Positions 1 to 14,513 of a stretch of 64,000 nucleotides of DNA are shown here, in pieces. Position 1 is the first letter of the stretch; the number at the start of each line of letters is the position of its first letter. The stretch comes from Armatimonadota bacterium (lineage in GTDB: Bacteria > Sysuimicrobiota > Sysuimicrobiia > Sysuimicrobiales > Kaftiobacteriaceae): NCBI GenBank assembly GCA_031459765.1, contig JAVKHY010000002.1:1-64000 (forward strand). The letters run 5' to 3'. A program made the position numbers and the translations under genes. The notes below the pieces were generated by a model. It was not told where the DNA came from. It did not search any database and saw nothing but the letters and a program-made list of their open reading frames with translations.

Positions 1-230
<230 letters not shown>

Positions 231-341
231 TTCTGAAACTCCTCCACAGCCACCCGGCCGCTAGTCCAGGCTCTTCCACCCGGGGCGCCGGAGGCGATTT
301 TCGCTGCCCGCGCTCACGTGCCAACCCACAGACGCGACCCC

Positions 342-2426
342 TCATGCCCTCGCCGCCGCGCCGGCCTTCATGCGGACCTCGTCCGCGATGCTGGTCGGCA
401 CCTCCTCGTAGTGGGACGGCTCCATGGTGTAGGTGGCCCGCCCCTGGGTGGCCGAGCGCAGGGCGGTGGCGTAGCCGAACATCTCGGCCAGCGGCACCAG
501 GGCGCGGATCAGACGGGCGTTGCCCTGCTGCTCGATCCCCTCGATCCGGCCGCGCCGGGCGTTCAGGTCGCCGATGACGTCGCCCATGTACTGCTCGGGG
601 GTGACCACTTCGACCTTCATCACCGGCTCCAGGAGCACCGGCTTGGCCCGCGCCGCCGCTTCCTTGAAGGCCAGCGATCCGGCGATCTTGAAGGCCATCT
701 CCGAGCTGTCGACCTCGTGATAGCTGCCGTCCACCAGGCGAGCCCGGAAATCCACCACGGGATACCCGGCCAGGACGCCGGACTCCGCCGCCTCGCGAAT
801 GCCGGCCTCCACGGGCGGGATGAACTCCCGGGGAATGGCCCCGCCGGTGATCTCGTCGACAAACTCGATGCCGCTCCCGCGGGGCAGGGGCTCCAGGACG
901 ACCACGCAGTGGCCGTACTGACCGCGACCGCCGGTCTGGCGCACGTACCGTCCCACCGCCTCCGCGGCCTGACGGATCGTTTCCTTGTAGGCGACCTGAG
1001 GCCGACCGACGTTGGCCTGGACATTAAATTCGCGCAGCATGCGGTCGACGATGATCTCCAGATGCAGTTCACCCATCCCGGCGATCAGCGTCTGCCCCGT
1101 CTCCTGATCGAACCGCACTTTGAAGGTCGGGTCCTCCTCGGCGAGCTTGGCCAAGGCCGTGGCCAGCCGGTCCTCATCGGCCTTGGACTTAGGCTCCACG
1201 GCCACGGCGATCACGGGCTCGGGGAACTGCATCGCCTCCAGCACCAGGGGATGATCGGCATCGCACAGGGTGTCGCCGGTGGTCGTCTCGCGCAGCCCGA
1301 CGCCGGCGACGACGTTTCCGGCCGTCACCTCCGGAATGTCTTCCCGGTGGTTGGCGTGCATTTGCAGGATGCGGCTGATCCGTTCCTTCCGGTCCTTGGT
1401 GGCGTTGTACAGGTAGGAGCCGGCGCGCAGCGTCCCGGAGTAGACCCGGAAGTAGGTGAGCTTCCCGACGTAGGGGTCGGTGACGATCTTGAACGCCAGG
1501 GCGGCGAAGGGCGCGGCCGGATCGGCCCGCCGCACCTCGCGGTCGCCGGTCCGGGGGTGCCGCCCCTCGACCGCCGGCACGTCCACCGGCGAGGGGAGGT
1601 AGTCCACCACCGCATCCAGCAACGGCTGCACCCCTTTGTTGCGGAAAGAGCTCCCGGCCAGCACCGGGACGATCCGGTAGGAGAGCGTGCCCAGACGCAG
1701 GCCCCGGCGGATCTCCTCTTCGCTCAGGGTGTGCCCCTCCAGGTACTTGTGCATCAGGTCGTCGTCCATCTCGGCCACGGCCTCGACCAGCGCCTCGCGC
1801 GCCGCCTCGGCCTGCTCCCGCAGGTCGGCGGGGATGTCGGTTTCGTCCGAGCGGGTGCCCAGGTCGTCCAGATAGATGATGGACTTCATCCGGATCAGGT
1901 CCACGACGCCCTGAAAATCGTCCTCCGCTCCGATAGGCAGTTGCACGGGCACGGCGTTGGCCCCCAGCCGCTCGCGGACCATGCGCACCGTGCGCATGAA
2001 GTCGGCGCCGGTCCGGTCCATCTTGTTCACATAGAGCAGCCGGGGGACGCGATAGCGGTCGGCCTGGCGCCAGACGGTCTCGGACTGGGGCTGCACGCCC
2101 TCCACCGCGCTGAGCAGAACCACGGCGCCGTCCAGGACGCGCAGGGACCGCTCTACCTCCACCGTAAAGTCCACGTGCCCGGGAGTGTCGATGATGTTGA
2201 TGCGGTGCTGGCGCCAGAAGCAGGTGGTGGCGGCGGAGGTGATGGTGATCCCCCGCTCCCGCTCCTGCACCATCCAATCCATCGTCGCCGATCCTTCGTC
2301 CACCTCGCCGAGGCGGTGCACCCGTCCCGTGTAGAACAGGATGCGCTCGGTGGTCGTCGTCTTGCCCGCGTCGATGTGGGCGACGATCCCGATGTTCCGG
2401 ATTGTCCGAAGATCAATCCCAGCCAT
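342..2426 (-). CDS. fusA: Elongation factor G
   Basis: EF-G is the translocase GTPase of translation. The 694-residue product has the usual bacterial length. It shows [19 protein letters not shown] (P-loop and switch I start), the [10 protein letters not shown]3 motif and the [10 protein letters not shown]4 motif, followed by the domain II-V sequence ending in the [13 protein letters not shown] region. I chose the ATG at 2426 ([11 protein letters not shown]) because it matches family N-termini. The open frame extends 18 codons further upstream, but that part is not conserved-looking. The gene lies 69 bases after rpsG in the str-type operon. Confidence 0.97.
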   Translation of the reverse strand: MAGIDLRTIRNIGIVAHIDAGKTTTTERILFYTGRVHRLGEVDEGSATMDWMVQERERGITITSAATTCFWRQHRINIIDTPGHVDFTVEVERSLRVLDGAVVLLSAVEGVQPQSETVWRQADRYRVPRLLYVNKMDRTGADFMRTVRMVRERLGANAVPVQLPIGAEDDFQGVVDLIRMKSIIYLDDLGTRSDETDIPADLREQAEAAREALVEAVAEMDDDLMHKYLEGHTLSEEEIRRGLRLGTLSYRIVPVLAGSSFRNKGVQPLLDAVVDYLPSPVDVPAVEGRHPRTGDREVRRADPAAPFAALAFKIVTDPYVGKLTYFRVYSGTLRAGSYLYNATKDRKERISRILQMHANHREDIPEVTAGNVVAGVGLRETTTGDTLCDADHPLVLEAMQFPEPVIAVAVEPKSKADEDRLATALAKLAEEDPTFKVRFDQETGQTLIAGMGELHLEIIVDRMLREFNVQANVGRPQVAYKETIRQAAEAVGRYVRQTGGRGQYGHCVVVLEPLPRGSGIEFVDEITGGAIPREFIPPVEAGIREAAESGVLAGYPVVDFRARLVDGSYHEVDSSEMAFKIAGSLAFKEAAARAKPVLLEPVMKVEVVTPEQYMGDVIGDLNARRGRIEGIEQQGNARLIRALVPLAEMFGYATALRSATQGRATYTMEPSHYEEVPTSIADEVRMKAGAAARA

Positions 2427-2495
2427 CGCTACTCTCGCAACTCTCCCCGCCGGACGCGGGGCTTCGCCCCGCGCCAACATCGATGCGCCGCTGAC

Positions 2496-2969
2496 TCACC
2501 ACCGGTAGTGGGCGAAGGCCTTGTTGGCCTCGGCCATCCGGTGGGTGTCCTCCCGCTTCTTGACCGCGCCGCCCTGGCCGTTGCTAGCGTCGAGGATCTC
2601 CGCCACCAGCCGCTCCGTCATCGTGCGCTTGTCCTTGCGCTGGCGGGCGTAGTCCACGAGCCAGCGCAGGCCGAGGGAGAGGCGCCGCTCCGGCCGGACC
2701 TCGATGGGTACCTGATAGGTCGCACCGCCGACCCGCCGGGGGCGCACCTCCAGCAGCGGCATCACGTTGTGTAGCGCCTTGTCCAGGACCTTGACCGAAT
2801 CCTGGCCGCTGCGCTCCCTGACCTGATCCAGGGCGCTGTAGACGATCCGTTCGGCCAGGCTCTTCTTGCCGCGCATCATCACCGTATTCACCAGCCGGTG
2901 CACGATGACGCTGTGGTAGAGCGGATCGGGGGGGATCTCCCGACGGCTGACGGGACCCTTCCTCGGCAT
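2496..2969 (-). CDS. rpsG: 30S ribosomal protein S7
   Basis: S7 is the primary assembly protein of the 30S head and binds the 3' major domain of 16S rRNA. The 157-residue product begins [11 protein letters not shown] and contains the conserved segment with [18 protein letters not shown], followed by GGATYQVP. It ends in AHYRW, the standard length for the family. It sits 16 bases downstream of rpsL, as in the canonical str operon. Confidence 0.98.
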   Translation of the reverse strand: MPRKGPVSRREIPPDPLYHSVIVHRLVNTVMMRGKKSLAERIVYSALDQVRERSGQDSVKVLDKALHNVMPLLEVRPRRVGGATYQVPIEVRPERRLSLGLRWLVDYARQRKDKRTMTERLVAEILDASNGQGGAVKKREDTHRMAEANKAFAHYRW

Positions 2970-2985
2970 CGCCGCTCCTCCGCTC

Positions 2986-3363
<378 letters not shown>

Positions 3364-3593
3364 GGCCGTCCTCCTCACATCCTCCGCGTACACGCTCTCC
3401 CCGGCTCAGGCACAGACCACCCCGGGAGCCCGCCGGGGCGGGCCGGGGCGTCGGCGCGATCCGCGGCGCCTCAGGCGCCGGGTGTCGCTACTGATCTCCG
3501 CTGTTCAGTTGCGCTGCGCCATACGCGACACCGGAGGGTCGGTGTCCTGCGGCGCATAGGAGGGTCGCTCCGGGCGACCCCGATTGGCGGAAG

Positions 3594-3878
3594 CTACCCG
3601 CCGGTCTCTTCCGGCGGCCGCAACACTGCCGCCGCCGCCGCGCCGACGGCGATCCCGCAGGCGCGGCCCAACTCTTTCATCGACCCGACCTCGATCAGTT
3701 CGAGGCCCCGTTCCCGGCCGGCCGCGATCACGTCCGCCACCACCCGGCGGTCGGCGTCGGCCGCCACGAACACCACCTGCGCCCGCCCCCGCTGGATCGC
3801 TTTTGCCGTCTGGTGGGCGCCCACGGCCCGGTACTCCGCGGTCCTGAGGCGCTCCAGCGCATCGGCCGGCTGCATCAT
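3594..3878 (-). CDS. L7Ae/L30e-family ribosomal protein (YbxF-like)
   Basis: This is a small k-turn RNA-binding protein of the L7Ae/L30e/S12e family, about 94 residues. The family core is visible: a helix with HQTAKAIQRG, then VVFVAADADRRVVADVI, then SMKELGRACGIAVGAAAAAV. In Firmicutes and relatives the homologue (YbxF, YlxQ-like) sits between rpoC and rpsL, as here except for the ABC-F gene in between. Starts are tandem ATGs at 3878 and 3875. No Shine-Dalgarno precedes them. Instead the start lies two bases after the U-tract of a terminator-like hairpin, so expression may depend on readthrough. The reading frame extends upstream of the ATGs but runs through the promoter, so the longer form is unlikely. 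Confidence 0.88.
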   Translation of the reverse strand: MMQPADALERLRTAEYRAVGAHQTAKAIQRGRAQVVFVAADADRRVVADVIAAGRERGLELIEVGSMKELGRACGIAVGAAAAAVLRPPEETGG

Positions 3879-3880
3879 CG

Positions 3881-3910
3881 AAAAAAGACCCCGAAGGCCG
3901 TCCCTTCGGG
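3881..3910 (-). terminator. Intrinsic terminator/attenuator hairpin in the leader of the L7Ae-rpsL operon
   Basis: On the minus strand an 8-bp stem CCCGAAGG/CCTTCGGG with a 5-nt loop is followed by GTC and six T residues. It starts only about ten bases after the -10 box of the promoter at 3920-3949 and ends two bases before the ATG of the L7Ae-like gene. Its position inside the short leader makes it an attenuator candidate rather than a terminator of the upstream ABC-F gene. Confidence 0.75.
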
Positions 3911-3919
3911 CACCGTTGC

Positions 3920-3949
3920 ATTCTAGCACCCGGTCTTCAGGAGTGTCAA
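3920..3949 (-). promoter_or_regulatory. Sigma-70-type promoter for the L7Ae-rpsL-rpsG-fusA-tuf operon
   Basis: The minus strand shows a perfect TTGACA -35 (3944-3949), an 18-base spacer and a TAGAAT -10 (3920-3925). It lies between the ABC-F gene and the L7Ae-like gene. The -35 context is the same as in the secE promoter. Confidence 0.8.
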
Positions 3950-4012
3950 CGGAATGCCCCGCCTCCGCCGATGGATGGGGCACCCCCGGCCTCCGGCGCG
4001 GCCCCCGGCCCG

Positions 4013-5908
4013 TCAGCCGCCGGGGTCGCCGTCCGTCGTCTCCAGCAGCCGGTACAACTCGTCCAGGCGCCGTTGCGCAGCCTCGAATCGGGCCCGTGCC
4101 CCCTTCACGCGCTCGGCGTGACGGTAGAGCTCGGGGTCGGCCAAGGCCCGACCGGCAACCTCGAGTTCGTGCTCGGCCGCCGCGATCTCGGCGGCCACCT
4201 CATCGAAGGTCGGCCCGGCCCGCCGCACGACTCGGCCGGGGGCGGGTGGGACTCCGGCGGGGGCCCTGGTCGCCGCCGGGGGAGGGAGGGGGGCACGGGC
4301 CCGGCGTCGCCGAAGTTCCTCGTACGATCCGGGAAAGTCGGTGACCATACCGTCCCGGATCGTCAGGATCCGCGTGGCGATCCGGTCCAGCAGGTAGCGG
4401 TCGTGGGTCGCCACGACGATGGTCCCCTCGAACTCCCGGAGGGCGGCTTCCAGCGCCTCGCGGGACGGAATATCCAGGTGATTCGTAGGCTCGTCCAGCA
4501 GCAGCAGGTTCGGCTCGTCGAGCAGCATCTTGGCCAGGCTGAGGCGCTGGCGCTCGCCGCCGGAGAGGACGGCAACCTGCTTGAAGACGTCCTCCCCGGT
4601 GAAGAGGAACCGGCCGAGGTAGGTGCGCACCGCCTCCGGCGTCATTGGACGATCGGCGAGCACCTCGTCGAGGACGCGCTTCTCAGGGTCGAGCGACGCC
4701 GTCGGTTCCTGGGCGAAGTATGCCGGGCGCACATTGGTCCCAAAGGTGACGCGACCGGTGGTGGGCGGTTCGAGGGCGGCCAGGATCCGGAGCAGGGTCG
4801 TCTTTCCCGCGCCGTTGGGGCCGAGCAGGCCGATGCGCTCGCCGCGAAAGATCACCAGGTCCAGCTCCCGGAGGACGGACCGGTCCCCATACCGCTTGCT
4901 CACGCCCTTCAGGGTGGCGACCGACCGGCCCGACGCGCTCCCCGCAGAGGGCCGGGCCGCCATCGTCCGGTGTCTGCGGGGGGCCTTGAGGAGATGGGCC
5001 TGCACACGGCTGAGCCGCTTCTCGCGACTCCTGGCCATGGTGGCGCGTTGGCCGGCCTTGTAGCGTCGGATGTAGGCCTCGAGTCTGGCGATCTCCTCTT
5101 GCTGCCGCCCGACGAGCTTGCGCTGTCGTTCCTCCCGCTCGGCCTTGAGGCGCGCGTAGACGGAGTACGCCCCGGGATACGACGTGATCCGCCGGTCCTC
5201 CAACTCCAGCGTGCGCGACGTCACCGCATCGATGAGGTGACGATCGTGACTCACGACGATCGCCGCACCCGGGTATCCCTGCAGGTAGTCCTCCAGCCAC
5301 TCCAGCGCCTCGAGGTCCAGGTGGTTCGTCGGCTCATCCAGCAGCAGGAGGTCGGGCTCGGACAACAGGATGCGGGCCAGTTCGGCGCGCACGCGCCACC
5401 CGCCGCTCAGCGTTCCCAGCGGTTGCCGGCGATCGGCCTCGGAGAAGCCCAGGCCGGACAGCACCATCCCCGCGCGGGCTTCGAGGGTGAATCCGCCGGC
5501 ATGCTCGAAGTGCGCGTGCACCGTGCCGTACTCGTCCATGACCGCCCGCAGGCGCGCCGGATCGTCGTGGATCTCAGGCCTGGCCATCTGCGCTTCGAGC
5601 ACTCGCAGGCGTGCTTCGAGGGCCCGGACGTCGGCGGCTCCGGTGAGCACGTGCGCCCACACGGTCATGTCCCCAGACCCTTCCGGGATCTGTGCCAGGT
5701 AGGCGGCCCGGGCCCAGGAGGCCAGGCTGACCGCGCCGCGGTCGGCATCCAGCAGCCCGCCCGCGATGCGCAGCAGCGTGGTCTTACCCGTGCCGTTGCG
5801 GCCGACGAGCGCCACCTTCTCCTTCGGCTCGACGCTGAAGGTCACAGCGTCCAGTAGCACTTCGCCGCCGTAGGTCTTCGTTACGTCGGAAACGGTCAGG
5901 ATCGGCAT
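4013..5908 (-). CDS. ABC-F family ATPase (ribosome-associated, Uup/YfmR/EttA type)
   Basis: ABC-F proteins are cytoplasmic twin ATPases that act on the ribosome (translation-state sensing, stalled ribosome rescue or antibiotic protection). They are not transporters. This 631-residue protein has no membrane segments. It has two ATPase domains: Walker A GRNGTGKTT near residue 37, then LSGGWRVRAELA and LLLLDEPTNHLD; a linker rich in Arg/Lys (about residues 245-320); then GPNGAGKTT, LSGGERQRLSLAKML and a second LLLLDEPTNHLD. A C-terminal charged coiled coil (about 545-625) resembles the Uup-type C-terminal domain. The gene sits between rpoC and the L7Ae-like gene, inside a translation/transcription operon region. 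The subfamily cannot be decided by eye. Confidence 0.92.
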   Translation of the reverse strand: MPILTVSDVTKTYGGEVLLDAVTFSVEPKEKVALVGRNGTGKTTLLRIAGGLLDADRGAVSLASWARAAYLAQIPEGSGDMTVWAHVLTGAADVRALEARLRVLEAQMARPEIHDDPARLRAVMDEYGTVHAHFEHAGGFTLEARAGMVLSGLGFSEADRRQPLGTLSGGWRVRAELARILLSEPDLLLLDEPTNHLDLEALEWLEDYLQGYPGAAIVVSHDRHLIDAVTSRTLELEDRRITSYPGAYSVYARLKAEREERQRKLVGRQQEEIARLEAYIRRYKAGQRATMARSREKRLSRVQAHLLKAPRRHRTMAARPSAGSASGRSVATLKGVSKRYGDRSVLRELDLVIFRGERIGLLGPNGAGKTTLLRILAALEPPTTGRVTFGTNVRPAYFAQEPTASLDPEKRVLDEVLADRPMTPEAVRTYLGRFLFTGEDVFKQVAVLSGGERQRLSLAKMLLDEPNLLLLDEPTNHLDIPSREALEAALREFEGTIVVATHDRYLLDRIATRILTIRDGMVTDFPGSYEELRRRRARAPLPPPAATRAPAGVPPAPGRVVRRAGPTFDEVAAEIAAAEHELEVAGRALADPELYRHAERVKGARARFEAAQRRLDELYRLLETTDGDPGG

Positions 5909-6001
5909 CCCGAGACAGTCTGCTGGATGGTCCCCTCAAAGTCGTGGGGCCGTGGCGGAGCCAGTCGTCCAGGGCAAGAGGAGCGGCCTCCGAACTGCGG
6001 A

Positions 6002-6029
6002 GCGGGGGACCGCCCGGGCGGTCCCCCGC
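6002..6029. repeat. Perfect 28-bp palindrome just after rpoC
   Basis: The 14-base arm GCGGGGGACCGCCC is followed directly by its reverse complement. It begins four bases beyond the rpoC stop codon in the direction of transcription. In RNA it would form a very stable hairpin, but no U-tract follows. It may be a transcript-end or processing hairpin separating rpoBC from the ABC-F gene. Confidence 0.7.
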
Positions 6030-6032
6030 GGA

Positions 6033-9469
<3,437 letters not shown>

Positions 9470-9470
<1 letters not shown>

Positions 9471-12400
9471 CAGTAGTCCTCCACCAGCGCTTCCTCACCC
9501 TCGAGGTTGATGCCCAGGGCCCGGGCCGTCTCGGCGATGTCCTCCTCGATCTCCTTGAGCTCGATCTCCTTCTTGTCCTCGCTGAGGACCTTGACATCCA
9601 GGCACAGGGACTGCAGTTCCTTGACCAGGACCTTGAAGGACTCGGGCACGCCGGGCTCCTGGATATTCTCCCCCTTGACGATCGCCTCGTAGGTCTTGAC
9701 GCGACCCACCACGTCGTCGCTCTTGACGGTGAGCAACTCCTGCAGGGTGCTGGCGGCACCATAGGCCTCCAGGGCCCAGACCTCCATCTCGCCGAAGCGC
9801 TGCCCGCCGAACTGCGCCTTCCCCCCCAGCGGTTGCTGGGTGATCAGGCTGTAGGGCCCCGTGGAGCGGGCGTGGATCTTGTCCTCCACCAGATGCAGCA
9901 GCTTCATCATGTAGATCCACCCCACGGTGACCCTGGTGTCGAAGGGTTCGCCGGTCCGGCCGTCCCGCAGGGCGACCTTGCCGTCCTGGGGCAGCCCGGC
10001 CTCGGCCAGCATGCGCTTGATTTCATCCTCCTTGGGGCCGTCGAACACGGGCGCCTCCGCCCACAGGTTCATCTGGTTGGCGGCCCAGCCCAGGTGCGTC
10101 TCCAGGACCTGGCCGACGTTCATCCGGCTGGGGACCCCCAGCGGGTTCAGGATGAGGTCCACCGGGGTGCCGTCCGGCAGCATCGGCATGTCTTCCTCGG
10201 GGAGGATGACGGAGATGACGCCCTTGTTGCCGTGCCGGCCGGCCATCTTGTCCCCCACGGTGATCTTGCGCTTCTGCGCCACATAGACGCGCACCAGCGT
10301 ATTCACGCCGGGGGGCAGCTCATCGCCGGTCTCGCGGCTGAACACCTTCACCGCGACGACCTTGCCCTTTTCTCCGTGGGGCACCTTGAGCGAGGTGTCG
10401 CGCACCTCCCGCGCCTTCTCGCCGAAGATCGCCCGCAGCAGGCGCTCCTCCGCGGTCAGCTCGGTCTCGCCCTTCGGGGTGACCTTGCCGACCAGGATGT
10501 CCCCCGCCCGGACCTCGGCGCCGATGCGGACGATCCCGCGGTCGTCGAGGTCGCGCAGGGCCTCCTCGCCGACGTTGGGGATATCGCGCGTGATCTCCTC
10601 GGGGCCCAGCTTGGTGTCGCGGGCCTCCACCTCGTACTCCTCGATGTGGATCGAGGTGAAGAGGTCCTCCTTCACCAGGCGCTCGCTGATGACGATGGCG
10701 TCCTCGTAGTTGTAGCCCTCCCAGGGCATAAAGGCCACCAGGACGTTGCGGCCCAGGGCCAGTTCGCCCTGGTCGGTGCAGGGACCGTCGGCGATGACCT
10801 CGCCCTCCTGGACCTGGTCTCCCGTGCGCACCAGCGGGATCTGGTTGATGCACGTCCCCTGGTTGCTGCGCTGGAACTTGGTCAACCGGTAGACGTCGCG
10901 CGTCCGGCCGGAGTTGACCACGATCTCGTCCCCCGTGACCGACTCCACCGTCCCCGCCCGGCGGGCCACGACCACCGCTCCGGAGTCCACGGCCGCGCGC
11001 AGCTCCATCCCCGTCCCGACCAGCGGCGCCTCCGAGGCCAGCAGGGGGACGGCCTGCCGCTGCATGTTGGACCCCATCAGGGCGCGGTTGGCGTCGTCGT
11101 GCTCCAGGAAGGGGATGAGCGCCGTGGCCACCGAGACGGTCTGCTTGGGCGAGACGTCCATGAAGTCCACCCGGTCGGGCGGGACCAGGACGATCTCCGA
11201 CCCGTGGCGGGCGGAAACGCGCGGCTCGATCAACCGTCCCTCCGCGTCGGTCTTGGCGTTGGCCTGGGCGATGATGTACTGGTCCTCCTGGTCCGCGGTG
11301 AGGTACTCCACCCGGCGGGTGACCCTGCCGTCCCGCACCACCCGGTAGGGAGTCTCGATGAAGCCCAGGTCGTTGACGCGCGCGTAGGTGGCCAGGGAGG
11401 AGATCAGGCCGATGTTCGGTCCCTCCGGCGTCTCGATGGGGCACATCCGGCCGTAGTGGCTGGTGTGCACGTCCCGGACCTCGAACCCGGCCCGCTCCCG
11501 GGACAGCCCCCCGGGGCCGAGGGCGGAGAGGCGGCGTTTATGGGTCAGTTCGGCCAGGGGGTTGGTCTGGTCCATGAACTGGCTGAGCTGGGAACTGCCG
11601 AAGAACTCCTTGATCGCCGCCACCACGGGGCGGATGTTGATCAGGACCTGGGGCGTGATCTGTCCGGTCTCCTGAATCGTCATCCGCTCGCGGATCACCC
11701 GTTCCATGCGCAGCATGCCGATGCGGAACTGGTTCTGGAGCAGCTCCCCCACCGAGCGCACCCGGCGGTTGCCCAGGTGGTCGATGTCGTCCACCCCGAA
11801 GCCTGCCTCGCCATTGAACAACCCGATCAGATAGCGCACCACCTCGACGATGTCGTCGCGGACCTGCTGGCCGTGGCGCAGCCCCTCGCCAGCGACCAGG
11901 TAGAGGACCTCCTTGGTGGACGGGGTGAGGCCGAGCACGACGCGCGTGCCGCGGTCGATCTTCCGGATCTCGACCACCTCGCCGTCCACCTTGGCCAGGA
12001 CGCGGGAGACCTGACCGGTGAACTCGCGCCCGTCCTTCAGGGTGAGGAGAAACTCCTTCTTGTCCTTCAGGAGCCTGACCTCATCCAGTTCTCCTCCGGT
12101 GGTCTGCACCAGGGTGCGGAACTCCAGCGGCACCTCCAGGCCGAGCTTGCGGTTCAGCTTGTAGCGGCCGACCTTGCCCAGATCGTAGCGCCGCGGATCG
12201 AAGAACAGGGTCTGCAGCAGTTGCCGGGCGCTGTCCACGGTCGGAGGGTCGCCCGGGCGAAGCCGGCGGTAGATTTCAATCAGCGCCTCCTCCACCGCTT
12301 TCTGCCCGCTGCGCTCCTTGACCGGATCCTTGGCCAGGGTGGCCTGAATGGCCTTGTCGTGGCCGTAGAGCTTGAGGATCTTCTCGTCGCTGTCGTACCC

Positions 12401-13132
12401 CAGGGCCCGCAGCAGCACCGTGACCGGGATCTTCCGGGTGCGGTCGATCCGCGTGGAGATCACGCCGTTGGCGTCCACCTCGAGTTCCAGCCAGGCCCCG
12501 CGGTGGGGGATGACCGTGGCCGCGGGCATGGGACGGCCCGAGGTATCGGGGACGTGGCTGTAGTAGACGCCGGGGGAGCGCACCAGCTGGCTCACCACCA
12601 CCCGCTCCGCGCCGTTGATGATGAAGGTGCCGCGCCGGGTCATCAGCGGCAGGTCCCCCATGAAGACTTCCTGTTCCTTGATCTCGCCGGTCTCCTTGAT
12701 CAGCAGGCGCACCTTAACCTTGAGGGCGGCGCTGTAGTTGTAGTCCCGGTCGCGGCACTCCTCCTCACTGTACTTCAGCCGCTCCAGACGGTAGCCGCCG
12801 AAGTCCAGCACAGGGTCGTCGTCAAAGACCGCCGGCATGGGGGGGCGCTTGCCGCGCCCTTCCACGGCAAAGTGGAGCTCGAGGTTCCCCGTGAAGTCCT
12901 GAATGGGGGAGACCTCCTCGAAGACCTCGCGGATGCCCTCCCGCAGGAACCACTCGTAGGATCGGCGCTGGACCTCGATAAGGTCGGGCACATCGAGAAT
13001 CTCGGGAATCTTGGCGAAGCTGACCCGCGGCCGCCGCCCGCGGGTCACCAGCTGTCCGTTGACCGGGAGGCGGAACCGGGCGCCGCCCGTACGCCCCAGC
13101 GTCCTTCGGCTGCGCGTCTTCACGGGATGCAC
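9470..13132 (-). CDS. rpoB: DNA-directed RNA polymerase subunit beta
   Basis: The 1220-residue product is the second catalytic subunit of RNA polymerase. The rifampicin-pocket region reads [20 protein letters not shown] and continues into [12 protein letters not shown], with no resistance-type change that I can see. The [13 protein letters not shown] segment and the C-terminal clamp region ([20 protein letters not shown]) are intact. I chose a GTG start at 13132 (reads [10 protein letters not shown]) because a perfect GGAGGTGAA ribosome-binding site lies directly upstream. Its own promoter is at 13257-13285. Confidence 0.98.
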
Positions 13133-13256
13133 TTCACCTCCACTGAGGATTCAGGCGGGAAAAGCAACGAAAGCAAGGCGGTGACGGCCTCGCTTTCGAG
13201 TTGTCGGGTTCGGAGTCGTCAAACTCAGCGTCCTGACCCAAGATGCCGTAAAGACT

Positions 13257-13285
13257 ATACTAGCGGGCTCAAAGCGGAGCGTCAA
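13257..13285 (-). promoter_or_regulatory. Promoter for rpoB-rpoC
   Basis: The minus strand has TTGACG (13280-13285), a 17-base spacer and TAGTAT (13257-13262), between rplL and rpoB. It would give a leader of about 115 bases before the rpoB GTG. It probably lets rpoBC be transcribed apart from the rplKAJL genes. Confidence 0.65.
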
Positions 13286-13306
13286 GCCCTCGGGGCAGGA
13301 ATCCGG

Positions 13307-13705
13307 CTATTTGATCTCGACGGTCGCGCCTTCGGCCTCGAGCTTGCTCTTGATCTGCTCGGCCTCCTGCTTGCTCACCTTCTCCTTGACGGGCTTGGGG
13401 GCGCCGTCCACCAGATCCTTGGCCTCCTTCAGGCCGAGGCCGGTGAGCTCCCGGACGACCTTGATCACCTGGATCTTCTTCTCCCCGACGCTCTTGAGGA
13501 TGACGTCGAACTCGGTCTGCTCCTCCACGGCGGCGGGCGCACCGGCGGCCGTCCCCCCCGCCATCGGCCCCGCCGCCACCGCCACCGGCGCCGCCGCGCT
13601 GACCCCGAACTTCTCCTCCAGGGCCTTCACCAGGTCGGCCAGTTCCAGGACGGTGAGGTTCCCGATGGCCTCGACGATTTCATCCTTCCCCAGTTTGGCT
13701 GCCAC
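13307..13705 (-). CDS. rplL: 50S ribosomal protein L7/L12
   Basis: L12 forms the ribosomal stalk that recruits translational GTPases. The 132-residue acidic product has the N-terminal dimerisation helices ([20 protein letters not shown]), an Ala/Gly-rich hinge (about 38-60) and the C-terminal domain with [20 protein letters not shown] and ending ATVEIK. I chose the GTG start at 13705 (reads [13 protein letters not shown]) because a GGGGGAG ribosome-binding site precedes it and it matches the family N-terminus. It lies 53 bases after rplJ. Confidence 0.97.
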   Translation of the reverse strand: MAAKLGKDEIVEAIGNLTVLELADLVKALEEKFGVSAAAPVAVAAGPMAGGTAAGAPAAVEEQTEFDVILKSVGEKKIQVIKVVRELTGLGLKEAKDLVDGAPKPVKEKVSKQEAEQIKSKLEAEGATVEIK

Positions 13706-13758
13706 AGCCTCTCCCCCTTGTCCTGCGGCGGTCCGGCCCGCTGCTGACAGCGCTGGCC

Positions 13759-14325
13759 CTACGCCGCCGCTTCCTTCTGCTTCTGGATCTGGCTCAAGGC
13801 ATACACCAGGTTCCGCTGGAGCCCGGTCAGCACTCCGACCAGACCGTACAGCGGCGCCTTCAGGGCGCCGACGGCGATCGCCCGCATCTGGGGCTTGGCC
13901 GGCATCTCGGCCAGGCTCTTGACCTCGTCCGCGGTGAGCACCCGGCCCTCGACGAAGGCGCCCTTCACCTCGAGCTTGCGCATCTGCCGGATGTACTCCT
14001 GGAGGACGCGGGCCGGGGTGACCGGATCGTCGGGACAGATCGCCACCGCCGTCGGTCCCTCCAGATAGGGCGCCAGGCCCGTGATCCCCAGGTCTTCCGC
14101 GGCCCGCGCCAGCAGGGTGTTCTTCACCACCTGGTACCGGGCGCCGGCGTCGCGCAGCCGGCCGCGCAACTGACCGATCTCCGCCACGTTCAGCCCGCGG
14201 TAGTCGGTGAGGATCACCCCGGCGGCCCGATGGAGCCACTCCCGGATGGCGGCCACCTGCGCGACCTTTTCGGGCCGGGCCTGTGTCCGCTCGCGATGTT
14301 CGTGCCTTCGGACCTGCGCCTCCAT
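13759..14325 (-). CDS. rplJ: 50S ribosomal protein L10
   Basis: L10 anchors L12 dimers to 23S rRNA and usually represses its own operon by binding the leader. The 188-residue product shows the family pattern: an [17 protein letters not shown] segment, [13 protein letters not shown], and a C-terminal helix that carries L12 ([20 protein letters not shown]). The ATG at 14325 gives [15 protein letters not shown]. An L10-leader-like RNA precedes it. Confidence 0.96.
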   Translation of the reverse strand: MEAQVRRHEHRERTQARPEKVAQVAAIREWLHRAAGVILTDYRGLNVAEIGQLRGRLRDAGARYQVVKNTLLARAAEDLGITGLAPYLEGPTAVAICPDDPVTPARVLQEYIRQMRKLEVKGAFVEGRVLTADEVKSLAEMPAKPQMRAIAVGALKAPLYGLVGVLTGLQRNLVYALSQIQKQKEAAA

Positions 14326-14340
14326 CGGTGGTGTGTCGCT

Positions 14341-14480
14341 CCTCGCCCCTGAAGCAAAATAGGCCCGCCGCTCGACAGGCCCACCTCGGTGAGCACCTCG
14401 GCAGGTGACCGATCCGGTCCTTCGGATCCCCGCGGGGATCGCCTGCGGTCTACGGCGCGGCGTATGCGATTGAGCGCCCG
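14341..14480 (-). ncRNA. L10 leader (ribosomal protein autoregulatory RNA element)
   Basis: In the 188-base gap between rplA and rplJ the minus strand carries CCGTAGACCGCAGGCGAT, then a GATCCCCGCGGGGATC hairpin, then CCTGCCGAGGTGC. This is the sequence arrangement I know from bacterial L10 leaders, where AGACCGCAGG pairs with CCTGCCGAGG around a hairpin; the core is 14392-14456. Between it and rplJ lies a GC-rich hairpin (GCCTGTCG/CGGCGGGC) followed by CTATTTTG, which could act as an attenuator. Confidence 0.8.
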
Positions 14481-14513
14481 GACGATCCTGCCCGCCCGGG
14501 CGCGGTCAGTCTA

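Noticed and set aside
318-2774. An 818-codon open frame on the plus strand opposite fusA and rpsG
   Set aside because: It is antisense to well-recognised genes, has low-complexity Arg/His/Gly/Leu composition, and is a by-product of high GC content. The same holds for other long plus-strand frames opposite rpoC (6405-9476), rpoB (9833-13747), the alpha subunit (21320-24685), uvrA (46634-49798) and dnaE (58338-62081).
3565-3585. GGGTCGC/GCGACCC inverted repeat between the L7Ae-like gene and rpsL as a terminator
   Set aside because: No U-tract follows, and termination there would cut rpsL-rpsG-fusA-tuf off from the promoter.
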